Shown here in pieces: positions 9,592 to 19,768 of a stretch of 64,000 bases of DNA. The DNA is from Delftia sp. PS-11 (GTDB lineage: Bacteria > Pseudomonadota > Gammaproteobacteria > Burkholderiales > Burkholderiaceae_C), in the NCBI RefSeq assembly GCF_029870285.1, contig NZ_JACSYA010000012.1, positions 1 through 64,000 of the forward strand. Direction: 5' to 3'. Position 1 is the stretch's first letter. Every line of letters begins with the position of its first letter. The notes under the pieces are model-generated. The model was not told the DNA's origin and ran no database searches. It worked only from the letters and a program-made list of their open reading frames with translations. The translations under genes were made by a program, and so were the position numbers.

Positions 9592-10479
9592 TTATTTGAG
9601 CAGGCCGGCCGACCTGGCCGCTGCTTCGATGCCGTCGTAGTTGGACGACTGCGTGGGGATGAAGCGCGCAGCGCGCTGCAGCTCCAGGATGGCCTTGTGC
9701 TCGGGCTTGGCCGGGTCCAGCGCCAGGAAGGCGTCGGTCAGCTTCTTGACCAGTGCCGGCTCCAGGTCGCCGCGCACGGTCCAGTTGTAATCGTAGTAGG
9801 GCGCGGTGGTGGCGAAGACGCGCACTTTGCTGGTATCGACCTTCTTGCTTTCGACCAGCTTGTCCCAGACCGATGCGTTGAGCACGCCGGCCTCGGCCTT
9901 GCCTGCCGCGACGAAGGCCACGGTGGCGTCATGCGCGCCCGAAAAGGCCACGGTCTTGAAGTCCTTCTCGGGATTGATGCCTTCCTTTTGCAGGAAAAAG
10001 CGCGGCATCAGGCTGCCCGAGGTGGACGAGGGGGCACCGAAGGCAAAGCTCTTGCCCTTGAGGTCGGCCAGGCTCTGGATGGCAGGGTTGGCCGTGATGA
10101 ATTTGGAGGTGAACTTGGCGTCCTCCTCGCGCTGCACGATGGGAATGGCCGTGCCATTGGTGCGGATGCGTGCCTGCACATAGGTGAAGCCGCCCAGCCA
10201 CGCCAGATCCAGCTTGCGCGTGGCCAGCGACTCGACCACGGCAGCGTAGTCGGTCACAGGCGTGAAGACCACTTTCATGCCGGTCTGCGCCGAAAGGTAC
10301 TTGCCCAGGGGCTCGAACTTGCGCTGCAGCTCGGTGGGCGCTTCGTCGGGGATGGCCGAGACACGCAGCACGGCAGGCTCTGCAGCCAGTGCGCAGAAGC
10401 TGGAGGCCAGGGTTGTGGCAGCAAAGGCACAGGCCGCAGCCTGGCGCAGCGCCGAGCGGCGAGCGGGAAGATGGTTCAT
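9592..10479 (-). CDS. PhnD-family substrate-binding protein (phosphonate or putative selenate type)
   Basis: A 295-residue periplasmic binding protein with an N-terminal signal that includes 'RRSALRQ' and cleaves after 'FCALA'. Conserved PhnD-fold stretches are '[23 protein letters not shown]' (quoted span at about residues 75-97), '[13 protein letters not shown]' and '[20 protein letters not shown]'. The '[10 protein letters not shown]' start of the mature part is typical of the subgroup annotated as putative selenate binding protein rather than of true PhnD. It delivers an oxyanion to the permease/ATPase encoded downstream. The substrate is unproven. Confidence 0.85.
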   Translation of the reverse strand: MNHLPARRSALRQAAACAFAATTLASSFCALAAEPAVLRVSAIPDEAPTELQRKFEPLGKYLSAQTGMKVVFTPVTDYAAVVESLATRKLDLAWLGGFTYVQARIRTNGTAIPIVQREEDAKFTSKFITANPAIQSLADLKGKSFAFGAPSSTSGSLMPRFFLQKEGINPEKDFKTVAFSGAHDATVAFVAAGKAEAGVLNASVWDKLVESKKVDTSKVRVFATTAPYYDYNWTVRGDLEPALVKKLTDAFLALDPAKPEHKAILELQRAARFIPTQSSNYDGIEAAARSAGLLK

Positions 10480-10686
10480 GGGTTACGGCGGTTGAATGCG
10501 CGCCCGGGTGGGCCGGGCGCCTACGGTACGAGGGCGGCACACCAGCCGCCGAGGCCGCATTGTAGGGAGCCTGCTTTCCCGTGGGGGCGCGTCAGATTTG
10601 CGGCGTGCAGTCTGCGCGTGGAGCGGCTGGCGCGACCGGCATGCCTGTGCGCCCGATGTGTATCCGGCAATCCCTTTTGTTTTCAT

Positions 10687-10702
10687 AATTGGTATGACCA
10701 AT
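10687..10702 (+). promoter_or_regulatory. LldR-type operator O1
   Basis: AATTGGTATGACCAAT: an inverted repeat ATTGGT-N3-ACCAAT. It matches the operator type known for E. coli LldR (AATTGG...ACCAATT). It lies upstream of the candidate lldP promoter. Confidence 0.75.
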
Positions 10703-10710
10703 CATCAAAA

Positions 10711-10729
10711 TGGTGCTATGTTTGCACCA
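10711..10729. promoter_or_regulatory. Inverted repeat upstream of the lldP promoter
   Basis: TGGTGC and GCACCA form a perfect 6-bp inverted repeat with a 7-base spacer. It sits between operator O1 and the -35 box, so it could bind an activator or a second regulator. No family assignment is possible. Confidence 0.35.
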
Positions 10730-10738
10730 CTTTAGGTG

Positions 10739-10767
10739 TTTACCCTGTAGTTATTGGTGCGTATAAG
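10739..10767 (+). promoter_or_regulatory. Candidate sigma-70 promoter for the lactate operon
   Basis: TTTACC (10739-10744) and TATAAG (10762-10767) are separated by 17 bp, close to the TTGACA/TATAAT consensus. The predicted start of transcription is near 10774, about 190 bp upstream of lldP, and the downstream operator O2 lies in the leader. This fits repression by DNA looping between O1 and O2. Confidence 0.5.
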
Positions 10768-10812
10768 CTCTGAGAATCGCACAACTTCGCTGAGTGGTCT
10801 GACAACGGTTTT

Positions 10813-10829
10813 AATTGGTATTACCAATA
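10813..10829 (+). promoter_or_regulatory. LldR-type operator O2
   Basis: AATTGGTATTACCAATA contains the perfect palindrome ATTGGTA-T-TACCAAT (10814-10828). Its centre is 126 bp from that of O1, close to twelve helical turns, so both sites face the same side of the DNA. Confidence 0.8.
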
Positions 10830-10964
10830 TAAAAATGAAACCAGCTCCACCACGGGGGACACCTTCGCGCATCCGCCTGCAAGACGGCGTGGCGTGCTAG
10901 CGCTGATGAAGCGGGGGTGACCACGACAGGGCGCTTGCCGCGCCCTCCCAATGACTTTCGAGAC

Positions 10965-12644
10965 ATGGCCATGCAAACCCTCTGGCAACAGAACTACGAC
11001 CCCGCCGGGAACATCTGGATCTCGGCGCTGGTCGCGCTCATTCCCATCATCTTTTTCTTCCTGGCACTGACCAAGTTCCGGCTCAAGGGCTACCAGGCCG
11101 GTACCGTCACCGTGGCGCTGGCGCTGGGCGTGGCCCTGCTGTTCTACAAGATGCCTGTGAGCGCGGCGCTGGCTTCTGCCGTGTACGGCTTTTTCTATGG
11201 TCTGTGGCCGATCGCCTGGATCATCGTGGCGGCCGTCTTCCTCTACAAGATTTCGGTTAAGACCGGCCAGTTCGACGTGATCCGCGCGTCCATTCTGTCG
11301 GTTACGCCGGACCAGCGCCTGCAGCTGATCCTGGTGGGCTTTTGCTTCGGTGCTTTCCTGGAAGGCGCGGCCGGCTTTGGCGCTCCTGTGGCCATCACGG
11401 CCGCGCTGCTGGTGGGCCTGGGCTTCAAGCCGCTGTATGCCGCCGGCCTGTGCCTGATCGCCAATACGGCTCCCGTGGCCTTTGGCGCCATGGGCATTCC
11501 GATCATCGTGGCCGGCCAGGTGTCGGGTGTGGATGCCTTCGCCATCGGCCAGATGGCGGGCCGCCAACTGCCCTTCATGACGGTGCTGGTGCTGTTCTGG
11601 CTGATGGCCATCATGGACGGCTGGCGCGGTGTCAAGGAAACCTGGCCTGCCGTGCTGGTGGGTGGCGGCTCGTTCGCCATCATGCAGTTCCTCACGGCCA
11701 ATTACATCGGCCCCGAACTGCCCGATATCACCTCGGCCATCGTTGCTCTGGTGGTGCTGACGGCCTTCCTCAAGGTCTGGCAGCCCAAGCGCATCTTCCG
11801 CTTCGAGACCGAAGGCAGCAAGTCTGCCGCGCCGGCCTCTGCCGCTCATTCCGGCGCACCGCTGACGGCAGGCGCCGTCATCAAGGCCTGGTCGCCCTTC
11901 ATCATCCTGACGGCGATGGTGACGATCTGGAGCATCAAGCCCTTCAAGGCATTGTTCGCCGCTGGCGGCCCGCTGGCTTCCACCGTCATCAACATCCCCG
12001 TGCCTTTCCTGCACAACCTGGTGGAAAAGGCACCGCCCGTCGTGGCCGCCGCCACGCCTTATGGCGCGGTCTACACCTTCAACTGGCTGCTGGCCACGGG
12101 CACGGCGATTCTGATCGCGGCCCTGATCACCATCACCTTCACGCGCCTGTCGCCCGCCAAGGCTGCCGCCACCCTGGGCGAGACCTTCAGGGAACTGGCC
12201 GTGCCGATCTACTCCATCGGCATGGTGCTGGCCTTCGCCTTCGTGGCCAACTACTCCGGCCTGTCGGCCACGCTGGCCCTGGCGCTGGCACATACAGGCC
12301 AGGCCTTCACCTTCTTCTCGCCCTTCCTGGGCTGGATCGGTGTGTTCCTGACCGGCTCCGATACCTCGGCCAATGCGCTGTTCGCCGCGCTGCAGGCCAC
12401 GACAGCGCAGCAGCTGGGCCTGCCCCAGGTGCTCACCGTGGCGGCCAACACCACGGGCGGCGTGACCGGCAAGATGATCTCGCCCCAGTCCATCGCCATC
12501 GCCTGCGCAGCCGTGGGCCTGGCAGGCCGCGAATCGGACCTGTTCCGCTTCACGGTCAAGCACAGCCTGATCTTTGCGGTCATCATCGGGGTGATCACCA
12601 CGCTGCAGGCCTATGTGTTTACGTGGATGATTCCGGGTCACTGA
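10965..12644 (+). CDS. lldP: L-lactate permease
   Basis: About 559 residues and many membrane helices. The N-terminus '[16 protein letters not shown]' and the pore segment '[16 protein letters not shown]' are diagnostic of the LldP/GlcA family, as are '[12 protein letters not shown]'-like residues ('[12 protein letters not shown]') and '[17 protein letters not shown]' near the C-terminus. It imports L-lactate, D-lactate and glycolate with protons across the inner membrane. The start could be 10965 or the ATG at 10971. It is the first gene of lldP-lldR-lldD-dld, controlled by the O1/O2 operators upstream, and lldR starts 20 bp after its stop. Confidence 0.95.
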   Translation: MAMQTLWQQNYDPAGNIWISALVALIPIIFFFLALTKFRLKGYQAGTVTVALALGVALLFYKMPVSAALASAVYGFFYGLWPIAWIIVAAVFLYKISVKTGQFDVIRASILSVTPDQRLQLILVGFCFGAFLEGAAGFGAPVAITAALLVGLGFKPLYAAGLCLIANTAPVAFGAMGIPIIVAGQVSGVDAFAIGQMAGRQLPFMTVLVLFWLMAIMDGWRGVKETWPAVLVGGGSFAIMQFLTANYIGPELPDITSAIVALVVLTAFLKVWQPKRIFRFETEGSKSAAPASAAHSGAPLTAGAVIKAWSPFIILTAMVTIWSIKPFKALFAAGGPLASTVINIPVPFLHNLVEKAPPVVAAATPYGAVYTFNWLLATGTAILIAALITITFTRLSPAKAAATLGETFRELAVPIYSIGMVLAFAFVANYSGLSATLALALAHTGQAFTFFSPFLGWIGVFLTGSDTSANALFAALQATTAQQLGLPQVLTVAANTTGGVTGKMISPQSIAIACAAVGLAGRESDLFRFTVKHSLIFAVIIGVITTLQAYVFTWMIPGH

Positions 12645-12664
12645 AAACAATCCGGGAGTTCCCC

Positions 12665-13456
12665 ATGCGCCTAGCCGATCATGTTGTCGAGAAACTGCTT
12701 GCCCTGGTGCAGGCCCGCGGACTGCAGCCCGGACAGCGGCTGCCCGCAGAGCGGCAACTGGCCACCGAGCTGGGCGTCTCGCGCACTTCGGTGCGCGAGG
12801 CCATACAGAAGCTGACGAGCCAGGGTGTGCTGGTGGCCCGGCGCGGAGACGGCACCTATGTGCAAAGCTCTGCGGCGGCCGACTGGCTGCAGGATGCCAT
12901 GCAGCCCCTGGCCGGCCTGATCGACTCCGATCCCCACTACCGCTACGATGTGCTGGAGACCCGCCACGCTCTGGAAACCAGCACTGCCTGGCTGGCCGCC
13001 CAGCGCGCCACCGCCCAGGACAAGGATCACATCCAGCGCTGCTTTGACGTGATGATCCAGCACCAGCAAAGCGGCCATGCCGAGCTGGCGGCACGTGCCG
13101 ATGCCCAGTTCCACCTGGCCATTGCCGAGGCCTCGCACAACCTGGTGCTGGTGCAGGTCATGCACAGCCTGTTCACCGTGGTGCTGTCCACCGTGGAGCG
13201 CAACCGCCACGACATGTTCCGCCTCAGTGCGCCGCGTACCCTGCAGGCGCTGACGGTGCAGCACCAGAGCCTGATGCAGGCCATCCTCGACGGCGACCCG
13301 CAGCGCGCGCGCGAGTGCATTGGCGAGCATCTGGAGCATGTGCGCAACACCATCCAGCGCCTGGACGAGGACCGCGCGCGGCGCGAGCGCTCCATGCGGC
13401 TGCCGCTGGATGCAGCGCCTGCGCTGCTGCCTTCCGACCTGATACGAAAGACATGA
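12665..13456 (+). CDS. lldR: GntR/FadR-family lactate regulator
   Basis: A 263-residue regulator. The N-terminal winged helix is clear ('[19 protein letters not shown]', then '[14 protein letters not shown]'), followed by a FadR C-terminal all-helical domain whose metal/ligand histidines fall in '[14 protein letters not shown]' and 'HQSLMQAI'. As in E. coli it lies inside the lld operon and should bind the ATTGGT/ACCAAT operators upstream of lldP, releasing or switching with lactate. The ATG at 12665 follows a GGGAG site. The gene sits 20 bp after lldP and 10 bp before lldD. Confidence 0.92.
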   Translation: MRLADHVVEKLLALVQARGLQPGQRLPAERQLATELGVSRTSVREAIQKLTSQGVLVARRGDGTYVQSSAAADWLQDAMQPLAGLIDSDPHYRYDVLETRHALETSTAWLAAQRATAQDKDHIQRCFDVMIQHQQSGHAELAARADAQFHLAIAEASHNLVLVQVMHSLFTVVLSTVERNRHDMFRLSAPRTLQALTVQHQSLMQAILDGDPQRARECIGEHLEHVRNTIQRLDEDRARRERSMRLPLDAAPALLPSDLIRKT

Positions 13457-13466
13457 GATATCCGTC

Positions 13467-14606
13467 ATGATCATCTCCTCCACCTCCGATTACCGCGCGG
13501 CTGCGCAAAAGCGCCTGCCGCCTTTTCTGTTCCACTACATCGACGGCGGCGCCTATGCCGAGCAGACGCTGCGCCGCAACGTCGAGGACCTGGCCGCCGT
13601 GGCGCTGCGCCAGCGCGTGCTCAAGGACATGAGCCAGCTCGATACCTCGATCGAGCTGTTCGGCGAGAGGCTGTCCATCCCCGTGGCGCTGTCGCCCGTG
13701 GGCCTGACCGGCATGTATGCGCGCCGTGGCGAAGTGCAGGCAGCGCGTGCAGCCGATGCCCATGGCATTCCCTTCACCATGTCCACGGTCTCGGTCTGCC
13801 CCATCGAGGAAGTCGCGCCCAGGATCAAGCGCCCCATGTGGTTCCAGCTGTATGTGCTCAAGGACCGGGGGTTCATGCAGAACGCGCTGGAGCGCGCGCA
13901 GGCCGCTGGCTGCTCCACCCTGGTCTTTACCGTGGACATGCCCGTGCCCGGCGCGCGCTACCGCGATGCGCACTCTGGCATGAGCGGCCCCAACGCTGCG
14001 CTGCGCCGCTACGGCCAGGCCGTGACGCATCCGCGCTGGGCCATGGACGTGGGCTTGCTTGGCCGCCCGCATGATCTGGGCAATATCTCGGCCTACCGGG
14101 GCAGCCCGACTGGCCTGCAGGACTACATCGGCTGGCTGGGCGCCAACTTCGATCCTTCCATTTCCTGGAAGGACCTGGAGTGGATCCGCGCATTCTGGAA
14201 GGGGCCCATGGTCATCAAGGGCATCCTCGACCCCGAGGACGCCAGGGACGCCGTGCGCTTTGGCGCCGATGGCATCATCGTCTCCAACCATGGCGGGCGC
14301 CAGCTCGACGGCGTGCTGTCCTCGGCGCGCGCGCTGCCGGCCATCGCCGATGCGGTCAAGGGCCAGATCAAAATCCTGGCCGATTCGGGCATCCGCAACG
14401 GCCTGGATGTGGTGCGAGCCATCGCCCTGGGCGCAGACTGTGCCATGATCGGCAGGGCTTTCATTTATGCGCTTGCCGCAGCCGGAGAAGCCGGCGTCAA
14501 GCATCTGCTGGAACTGCTGGAAAAGGAGATGCGCGTGGCAATGACACTGACCAGCGTGGCCAAGGTATCAGACATCACCGGCGACCTGCTGGTGCGCCCG
14601 TCATGA
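13467..14606 (+). CDS. lldD: L-lactate dehydrogenase, FMN-dependent
   Basis: A 379-residue alpha-hydroxyacid dehydrogenase, the usual LldD length. It oxidises L-lactate to pyruvate and passes electrons to the quinone pool at the inner membrane. The active-site signature 'SNHGGRQLD' contains the catalytic histidine and substrate-binding arginine, and the FMN phosphate loop appears as '[19 protein letters not shown]'. It has no cytochrome b2 domain, as expected for bacterial enzymes. Its TGA overlaps the ATG of dld in an ATGA junction, so translation is coupled. Confidence 0.95.
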   Translation: MIISSTSDYRAAAQKRLPPFLFHYIDGGAYAEQTLRRNVEDLAAVALRQRVLKDMSQLDTSIELFGERLSIPVALSPVGLTGMYARRGEVQAARAADAHGIPFTMSTVSVCPIEEVAPRIKRPMWFQLYVLKDRGFMQNALERAQAAGCSTLVFTVDMPVPGARYRDAHSGMSGPNAALRRYGQAVTHPRWAMDVGLLGRPHDLGNISAYRGSPTGLQDYIGWLGANFDPSISWKDLEWIRAFWKGPMVIKGILDPEDARDAVRFGADGIIVSNHGGRQLDGVLSSARALPAIADAVKGQIKILADSGIRNGLDVVRAIALGADCAMIGRAFIYALAAAGEAGVKHLLELLEKEMRVAMTLTSVAKVSDITGDLLVRPS

Positions 14607-16486
14607 GCGGGCCCACGTTCTCCCAGCGCACCGAGGTGTCGCGCGAAGAGCTGCTGCAGCAGCTGCGCGCAGCCGTGGGCCCGGCCCATGTGCTGACGGA
14701 TGACCAGTCCACCCGGCGTTTCCGCAAGGGCCACCGCACAGGCGAAGGCCCGGTGCTGGCCGTGGTGCGGCCCGCCAGCCTGCTGGAGCAGTGGAAGGTG
14801 CTGGAGGCCGCCGTGGCGGCCGGGCGCATCGTCATCATGCAGGCGGCCAATACCGGCCTGACCGGCGGCTCCACGCCCGATGGCGACGATTACGACCGCG
14901 AAATCGTGCTCATCAACACCCTGCGCATCACCGGCGTGCAGGTCATCGCCGGCGGCGATCAGGTGGTCTGCCTGCCCGGTGCCACGCTGGACCGGCTGGA
15001 GCAGGTGCTGGCTCCGCTGGGGCGTGAGCCGCATTCGGTCATCGGCTCTTCCTGTATTGGCGCCTCAGTGCTGGGCGGCATCTGCAACAACTCGGGCGGC
15101 GCCCTGGTGCGGCGCGGCCCGGCCTACACCGAGCTGGCGCTGTATGCACGCGTGTGCGACGACGGCTCGCTGGAACTCGTCAACCACCTGGGCATCGCCC
15201 TGGGCCACACGCCCGAGGAAATCCTGACGCGGCTGCAAAACGGCGAATACACCGAGGCCGACATCATCAACGATCCGCAGCGCGCGGCCTCCGATCCGCG
15301 CTATGCCGATGCGGTGCGCGCGGTTGATGAGGACACGCCTGCCCGCTTCAACGCCGATCCCTCGCGGCTGTTCGAAGCCTCGGGCTCGGCCGGCAAGCTG
15401 TGCCTGTTTGCCGTGCGGCTGGACACCTTCCCCAAGGAGCCCAGCACTGTCTTCTACATCGGCAGCAATGCGCCCGATGACCTCACGGCGGTGCGCCGCC
15501 ATCTGCTGACCGCGCTGGAGCGGCTGCCGATCGCGGGCGAGTACATCCACCGCACGGCCTACGACATCGGCGAAAAATACGGCAAGGACACCTTCTTGCT
15601 GATCGACCGCTTCGGCACAGCCAAGGTGCCGGCCGCCTTTGCCCTCAAGAGCCGTGTGGACGGCTTCTTCGAGCGCTGGGGCCTGCGCGGCATGACCGAC
15701 CGCATCATCCAGGCGCTGACCAGCCTGCTGCCCAGCCATCTGCCCGAGCGCATGCGCCAGTGGCGCGACCGCTACGAACACCACCTGCTGGTGCGCGTAT
15801 CCAACGACACGGCCGATGCCACACGTGCTTTCCTGGAGAAGCACTTCAGCGAAAGCAGCACGGGAGGCTGGTTCGAGTGCAGCGCCGACGAAGGGCGCAA
15901 GGCCTTTTTGCACCGCTTCGCCATTGCGGGCGCTGCCATCCGCTACCGCGAAGTGCACCGTGCCCAGGTCGAGGACATCGTGGCCCTGGATGTGGCGCTG
16001 CGCCGCAACGACCGCGAATGGGTGGAGCAACTGCCCGCCGAGGTCGAGCGCGACATGGTCCACAAGCTCTACTACGGCCACTTCTTCTGCCATGTCTTTC
16101 ACCAGGACTACATCGTCAGAAAGGGCGTGGACCCGCTGGCCATGGAGCACCGCATGTGGGAACTGCTGGACGCACGCCGTGCAGAATACCCGGCCGAGCA
16201 CAACGTGGGCCACCTGTACGTGGCCAAGCCGGCGCTGGCGGACTTCTACCGTGAGCTGGACCCGACCAATACCTTCAATCCGGGCATTGGCCATACCTCG
16301 CGCAAGCTGGGCTGGGAAGGCTGCTGTGACCGTCCCGGCGGCTGGCCCAAGGGGTATTCGGAACCGGGACCGGAACCGGAACCGGAGCCTCAACCCGCGC
16401 CGTCAGCCGAACTGCAGCCTGCGGCACCCCAGCCGATGCTGCCGCAGGTGCAGGGCCAGCAGGCCCTGCTGCAGGAGCAGGACTGA
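14603..16486 (+). CDS. dld: D-lactate dehydrogenase, FAD-dependent, quinone-linked, with proline/glutamate tail
   Basis: A 627-residue peripheral membrane flavoprotein that oxidises D-lactate to pyruvate. The FAD-binding PCMH region is visible ('[20 protein letters not shown]', '[20 protein letters not shown]'), followed by the Dld-specific membrane-binding domain and a C-terminal '[18 protein letters not shown]' region. It is about 55 residues longer than E. coli Dld; the extra tail after 'WPKGYSEPG' is a PEPEPEP tract and Gln/Ala-rich sequence that is probably disordered. With lldD it lets the cell use both lactate enantiomers. Confidence 0.95.
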   Translation: MSGPTFSQRTEVSREELLQQLRAAVGPAHVLTDDQSTRRFRKGHRTGEGPVLAVVRPASLLEQWKVLEAAVAAGRIVIMQAANTGLTGGSTPDGDDYDREIVLINTLRITGVQVIAGGDQVVCLPGATLDRLEQVLAPLGREPHSVIGSSCIGASVLGGICNNSGGALVRRGPAYTELALYARVCDDGSLELVNHLGIALGHTPEEILTRLQNGEYTEADIINDPQRAASDPRYADAVRAVDEDTPARFNADPSRLFEASGSAGKLCLFAVRLDTFPKEPSTVFYIGSNAPDDLTAVRRHLLTALERLPIAGEYIHRTAYDIGEKYGKDTFLLIDRFGTAKVPAAFALKSRVDGFFERWGLRGMTDRIIQALTSLLPSHLPERMRQWRDRYEHHLLVRVSNDTADATRAFLEKHFSESSTGGWFECSADEGRKAFLHRFAIAGAAIRYREVHRAQVEDIVALDVALRRNDREWVEQLPAEVERDMVHKLYYGHFFCHVFHQDYIVRKGVDPLAMEHRMWELLDARRAEYPAEHNVGHLYVAKPALADFYRELDPTNTFNPGIGHTSRKLGWEGCCDRPGGWPKGYSEPGPEPEPEPQPAPSAELQPAAPQPMLPQVQGQQALLQEQD

Positions 16487-16594
16487 TCGCGCACGCTCCG
16501 CCGTGATCCGCTGGGGTGGGGCAGGGCATGGCCCCAGAAGGTGGTGCCCAGGGGCGTGCTCTTTGCCTGTACCCGCCAGGACTTTGGCCGCAGC

Positions 16595-18143
16595 TCAGTC
16601 GAGCCGTATCTTTCCGGCCGTGGGCAGCACGCTGTCCAGCACCCAGGCCTTTACGGCGGCGGTATCAGCAAGGTTGCCGTCGAAGACGAACTGCGGCACG
16701 TAAGGCTGGCCTTCCTTGTCCTGGCGCCCATGGTTTTTCCAGACCTTGAGCGGGACGCGGAGCATGACGTTTGGTGACAGCGCCTTGCTGGCGGCTTCGG
16801 TGTATGGCGTGTCCGTTCTGGTAGGGCTGCCTACGTGCACGATGCCTGGAATCTGCAGTGCCTCACTGACGAAGTCCAGGCAGGCGCTCATGCAATTGGC
16901 ATCGGTGACCAGCACCAGCTTGCCGCTGAAGCGGCGGGCGCGTTCCTGTGCAGCGTCCTGCTGGAACTCCGGGTGCGACTCTTCTCCCCCTGGCTGCTCG
17001 ACAAAGTCCTGCCCGCGTGATGCGGCCTCTTTCATCAGCGAGGCCATCTGCTGCGCGAACTGGTAGGACAGACTGTCCTCACCCTCTGTTTCGCGGGAGT
17101 GGGCCTTGCCTTCCTCGAAAACCTCCAGCGCGAGCTGGGAAACACGCCAGTAGGCTCGGGGCTGCTGTGGCTGTGCCGCATCTTCCTTGAGGATGGCATC
17201 CGTCAGCAGGGCCAGCAGGATGCGGTAGCCAAGCAGGGAGCTGCCACCGCCATTGCCGCGCACATCGAGCACCACGGCCTGCGCATCTCCGGTCTGCCGG
17301 ATTGCGTCCAGCATTTGCTCAAACCGGGCAACGGCCTTCCTGGAGCCTGGCTGGAAGTTGGAGGCATGGATCCAGTGCACGCCCGGCCGTACCTCTGTGA
17401 TGCCCTGTCGCGGCCTGCGGTGCTGCGCCAGGGCCTTGGAGTCTTTGTCGGTCAGAGGCTGCCACGCCATGCCGTAATGGCGGATCTCGCCTGTGGCCGT
17501 GCGGGTTGCGCACTGCCTGACCCTGAGCGGCTCCCACAGCGGTGCCGTGGGCGATTCGTGGGTCAGATGCCAGGCCAGATGGGACTTGGTGGCCTCCAGA
17601 TACGTGAGCCGGTTCACGAAGGGCGCCACTTTGTCCCCCAGCAGGTCATCGAGGGAGCGGCCGTCGCAGGACAGTACCTGCTCGCCCACCTGCGGCGTAT
17701 CGACAAGCCATTGCGCGGCGCGGCCCGCAACCCGGTAGCTGCCGCCCTGGCGCTGCACGACCCAGCCCGCCCAGATGCTGACGTCCGAGTCGAAAGTGTT
17801 CCACACAGTCAGATGGTCGTCCCTGTAGCCGCTTGTGTAAAAGCGCAGCGCGGCAAAGGCCCGCTGCTGCGTCGTCGCGCGCCGGGCCAGCGCCATGGCC
17901 TGGTCGTAGCCCTGGCTGAACCATTGGTGTAAATCATGTGCACCTCGGATCGAGGATGGCGGGGTGCGCCTGCTCGATGATGCGGTGCGCGCGGCGGATG
18001 TGCTCTGCGGCGATGTGGCTCCAGTGCTGCGCCTCGTGGCGGGCTTGTTCGGGTGTGGGCCTTGGTGGCTGGCTGCCAGCCTGCGCATGGCTGGTGCAGG
18101 CCAGGAAAAGCAATGACAGCCCGGCGGCCAGTCGATGGTGCAT
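16595..18143 (-). pseudogene. S41-family peptidase gene with frameshift (copy A)
   Basis: The translation starts at 18143 with a signal peptide ('MHHRLAAGLSLLFLACTSHA') and runs in one frame to a TGA at 17934. The rest (from 'HDLHQWFSQGYDQAM') continues in the frame one base away to 16595. A one-base shift in 17934-17955 is therefore needed to give a protein of about 515 residues. The S41 core is present: 'VVLDVRGNGGGSSLLGYR' and 'DANCMSACLDF', the latter holding the serine nucleophile position. It could be a true pseudogene or a base-call error. A second, internally deleted copy lies at 19366-19768, and both copies share flanking DNA. Confidence 0.75.
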
Positions 18144-18284
18144 GGTCTCCCTTTCTTTCTGGTACGCCGCAGCCCGGGCGGCATGGAAAGCGGGGAAGCT
18201 TGCAGGGTTTTGCAGCGAATGGATATCGGATTGGTCTGAATCTGTGCCACCGGAATAGTGGCCGCCGCTCTGGCAGGCATTACC

Positions 18285-19151
18285 TCAGAAGACCATGCCC
18301 AGGGTCACGAAGGCGGTGGCCCTTGTCGGGTTGGAGTAGTGCAGCCGGCCCCGGGTGTCGGGTGTTCCGGTGGTATAGGCATCGTAGACACCGTGGCTGT
18401 TGTAGGCACGGGTCACGCCGCCCACCAGGGTCCAGCCGCTGCCCAGGCTTTTGGACAGGGCCACGCGCACGTCCTGCCAGTTGAAGCGCGAGAAGCTGCG
18501 CACGCGCTGCCAGCCATAGTGCAGCTGCAGTTCGGTGCCCTGGGCCAGCGGCACGTTCAGGCCGATGTCCAGATAGCCGGAGCCGCGCGAGTGGCGGCCC
18601 GTGCCTTCGAGCAGGGTGCTGCTGTTGTAGCCGAAGTAGTCGCGCGTCACGGTCAGGGCGTATTTCACGGTCAGCCACTGGTAGTTGGCCGACAGCACGG
18701 CTTCGCCATAGTTGTAGCGCGTGCCCGTGGCCGCCATGCGCGCGCCCGGGTACATGTAGTAGTACAGGCCTGCGCTGTAGTTCAGTGGGCCGGCGCTCCA
18801 GCCGTACCCGCCGTACAGGTCCAGTTCCATATGGCCGCCGTCGATGAAGCGGGGGCTCAGGCTGGAGCCCCAGGCGCCCAGGAAAAATCCCTGGGGATGG
18901 CTGTAGTCGATACCGGCCTGCACCGCAGGCTGGCCCCAGGACTGGCGCATGCCCCGGGCCAGGTACTGGCTGGCGAGGGTGGCGTTGACGCTCCAGCGCC
19001 GGGCATCCGGCGCGCTGGCGGTGCCGGCGTCCTGGGCCTGCACCAGTGTGCCGGACAGCATCAGGGCGCTGGCGCACAGGCAGTGTCGCCATGGTGCGCG
19101 CGGCATGTGCATGGCGTGGCTTGTGTTGCGGGGGCAGGAGGGAGGTGGCAT
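18285..19151 (-). CDS. TorF-family putative porin
   Basis: A 288-residue outer membrane beta-barrel candidate. An N-terminal signal ends at 'GTLVQAQ', followed by the TorF-like opening 'WSVNATLASQYLARGMRQSW' and repeated amphipathic strands with aromatic girdles, ending in phenylalanine as expected for Bam recognition. The chosen start at 19151 has an AAAGGAA site six bases upstream; an in-frame ATG at 19112 would give a shorter signal. It is flanked on both sides by copies of the S41 gene, which suggests it was caught between duplicated segments. The function is presumed diffusion across the outer membrane; the substrate is unknown. Confidence 0.75.
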   Translation of the reverse strand: MPPPSCPRNTSHAMHMPRAPWRHCLCASALMLSGTLVQAQDAGTASAPDARRWSVNATLASQYLARGMRQSWGQPAVQAGIDYSHPQGFFLGAWGSSLSPRFIDGGHMELDLYGGYGWSAGPLNYSAGLYYYMYPGARMAATGTRYNYGEAVLSANYQWLTVKYALTVTRDYFGYNSSTLLEGTGRHSRGSGYLDIGLNVPLAQGTELQLHYGWQRVRSFSRFNWQDVRVALSKSLGSGWTLVGGVTRAYNSHGVYDAYTTGTPDTRGRLHYSNPTRATAFVTLGMVF

Positions 19152-19232
19152 GCTTCGTTCCTTTGGAGGGGGCGCCAGCGGGCGCTGGCAAGATCTGGGG
19201 CGTGTTCTGTGCCTGTGCCCGCCAGGCCTTTA

Positions 19233-19354
19233 GAACTGCTAACACAACCCTTGATACGTCGTTGCTTCGCCTTGTCGTACGGGTTGTACTGCCTGCGGCT
19301 TCGCGCCTCGTCTCAACCGCAAATCTTCGATTTGCTGGGTCGTGTTAGCGGTTC
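19233..19354. mobile_element. 122-bp MITE-like element with 18-bp inverted repeats
   Basis: Ends are GAACTGCTAACACAACCC (19233-19250) and the reverse complement GAACCGCTAACACGACCC (19337-19354), 16 of 18 identical. It is flanked on both sides by TTA (19230-19232 and 19355-19357). The homologous DNA next to copy A of the S41 gene (around 16580-16592) lacks the element and has one copy of the trinucleotide (TTG), so this is a resolved empty site with 3-bp target duplication. It codes for no transposase, so it must be mobilised in trans. A 3-bp TNA target is known for some IS5-group elements. Confidence 0.8.
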
Positions 19355-19365
19355 TTAGCCGCAGC

Positions 19366-19768
19366 TCAGTCGATCCGTATCTTTCCGGCCGTGGGCAGCA
19401 CGCTGTCCAGCACCCAGGCCTGCACGGCGGCGGTGTCTGCGAGGTTGCCGTCGAAGACGAACTGCGGCACGTAGGGCTGGCCTTCCTTGTCCTGACGGCC
19501 ATGGTTCTTCCAGACCTTGAGGGGGAAACCGAACATGACAGTCGGCGAAAGTGCCATGCTGCCTACATCGGTGTACTGCGTGTCCGCTCCGGTGGGACTG
19601 CCCACGTGCACGATGCCCGGAATCTGCAGTGCCGCGCTCACGAAGTCCAGGCTGCGCCTCGTGGCGGGCTTGTTCGGGTGTGGGCCTTGGTGGCTGGCTG
19701 CCAGCCTGCGCATGGCTGGTGAAGGCCAGGAAAAGCAATGACAGCCCGGCGGGCAGTCGATGGTGCAT
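19366..19768 (-). pseudogene. S41-family peptidase remnant with internal deletion (copy B)
   Basis: The first 39 codons ('MHHRLPAGLSLLFLAFTSHA' onwards) and the last roughly 100 codons ('LDFVSAALQIPGIVHVG' to 'PTAGKIRID') match copy A at 16595-18143. About 1.1 kb between them is missing, including the whole catalytic core up to the 'MSAC' serine. The two parts are also in different frames, so no functional peptidase can be made. The junction lies near 19655, where 'GCGCAGC' of the 5' part meets 'CTGGACTTCG' of the 3' part. Confidence 0.85.

Larger units (their letters stand above)
10480..10964. promoter_or_regulatory. Regulatory region between the ABC importer and the lactate operon
   Basis: A 485-bp gap between divergent operons with no gene. 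The left half is GC-rich and should hold the promoter of the ABC importer. The right half (10680-10840) is AT-richer and carries two LldR-type operators, a candidate sigma-70 promoter between them and a TGGTGC/GCACCA inverted repeat at 10711-10729, listed separately. Confidence 0.6.

Noticed and set aside
18144..18280. Upstream extension of the S41 reading frame to 18280
   Set aside because: The residues encoded there are a shadow; the signal peptide lies in the other frame starting at 18143, which shows the gene is frameshifted rather than longer.
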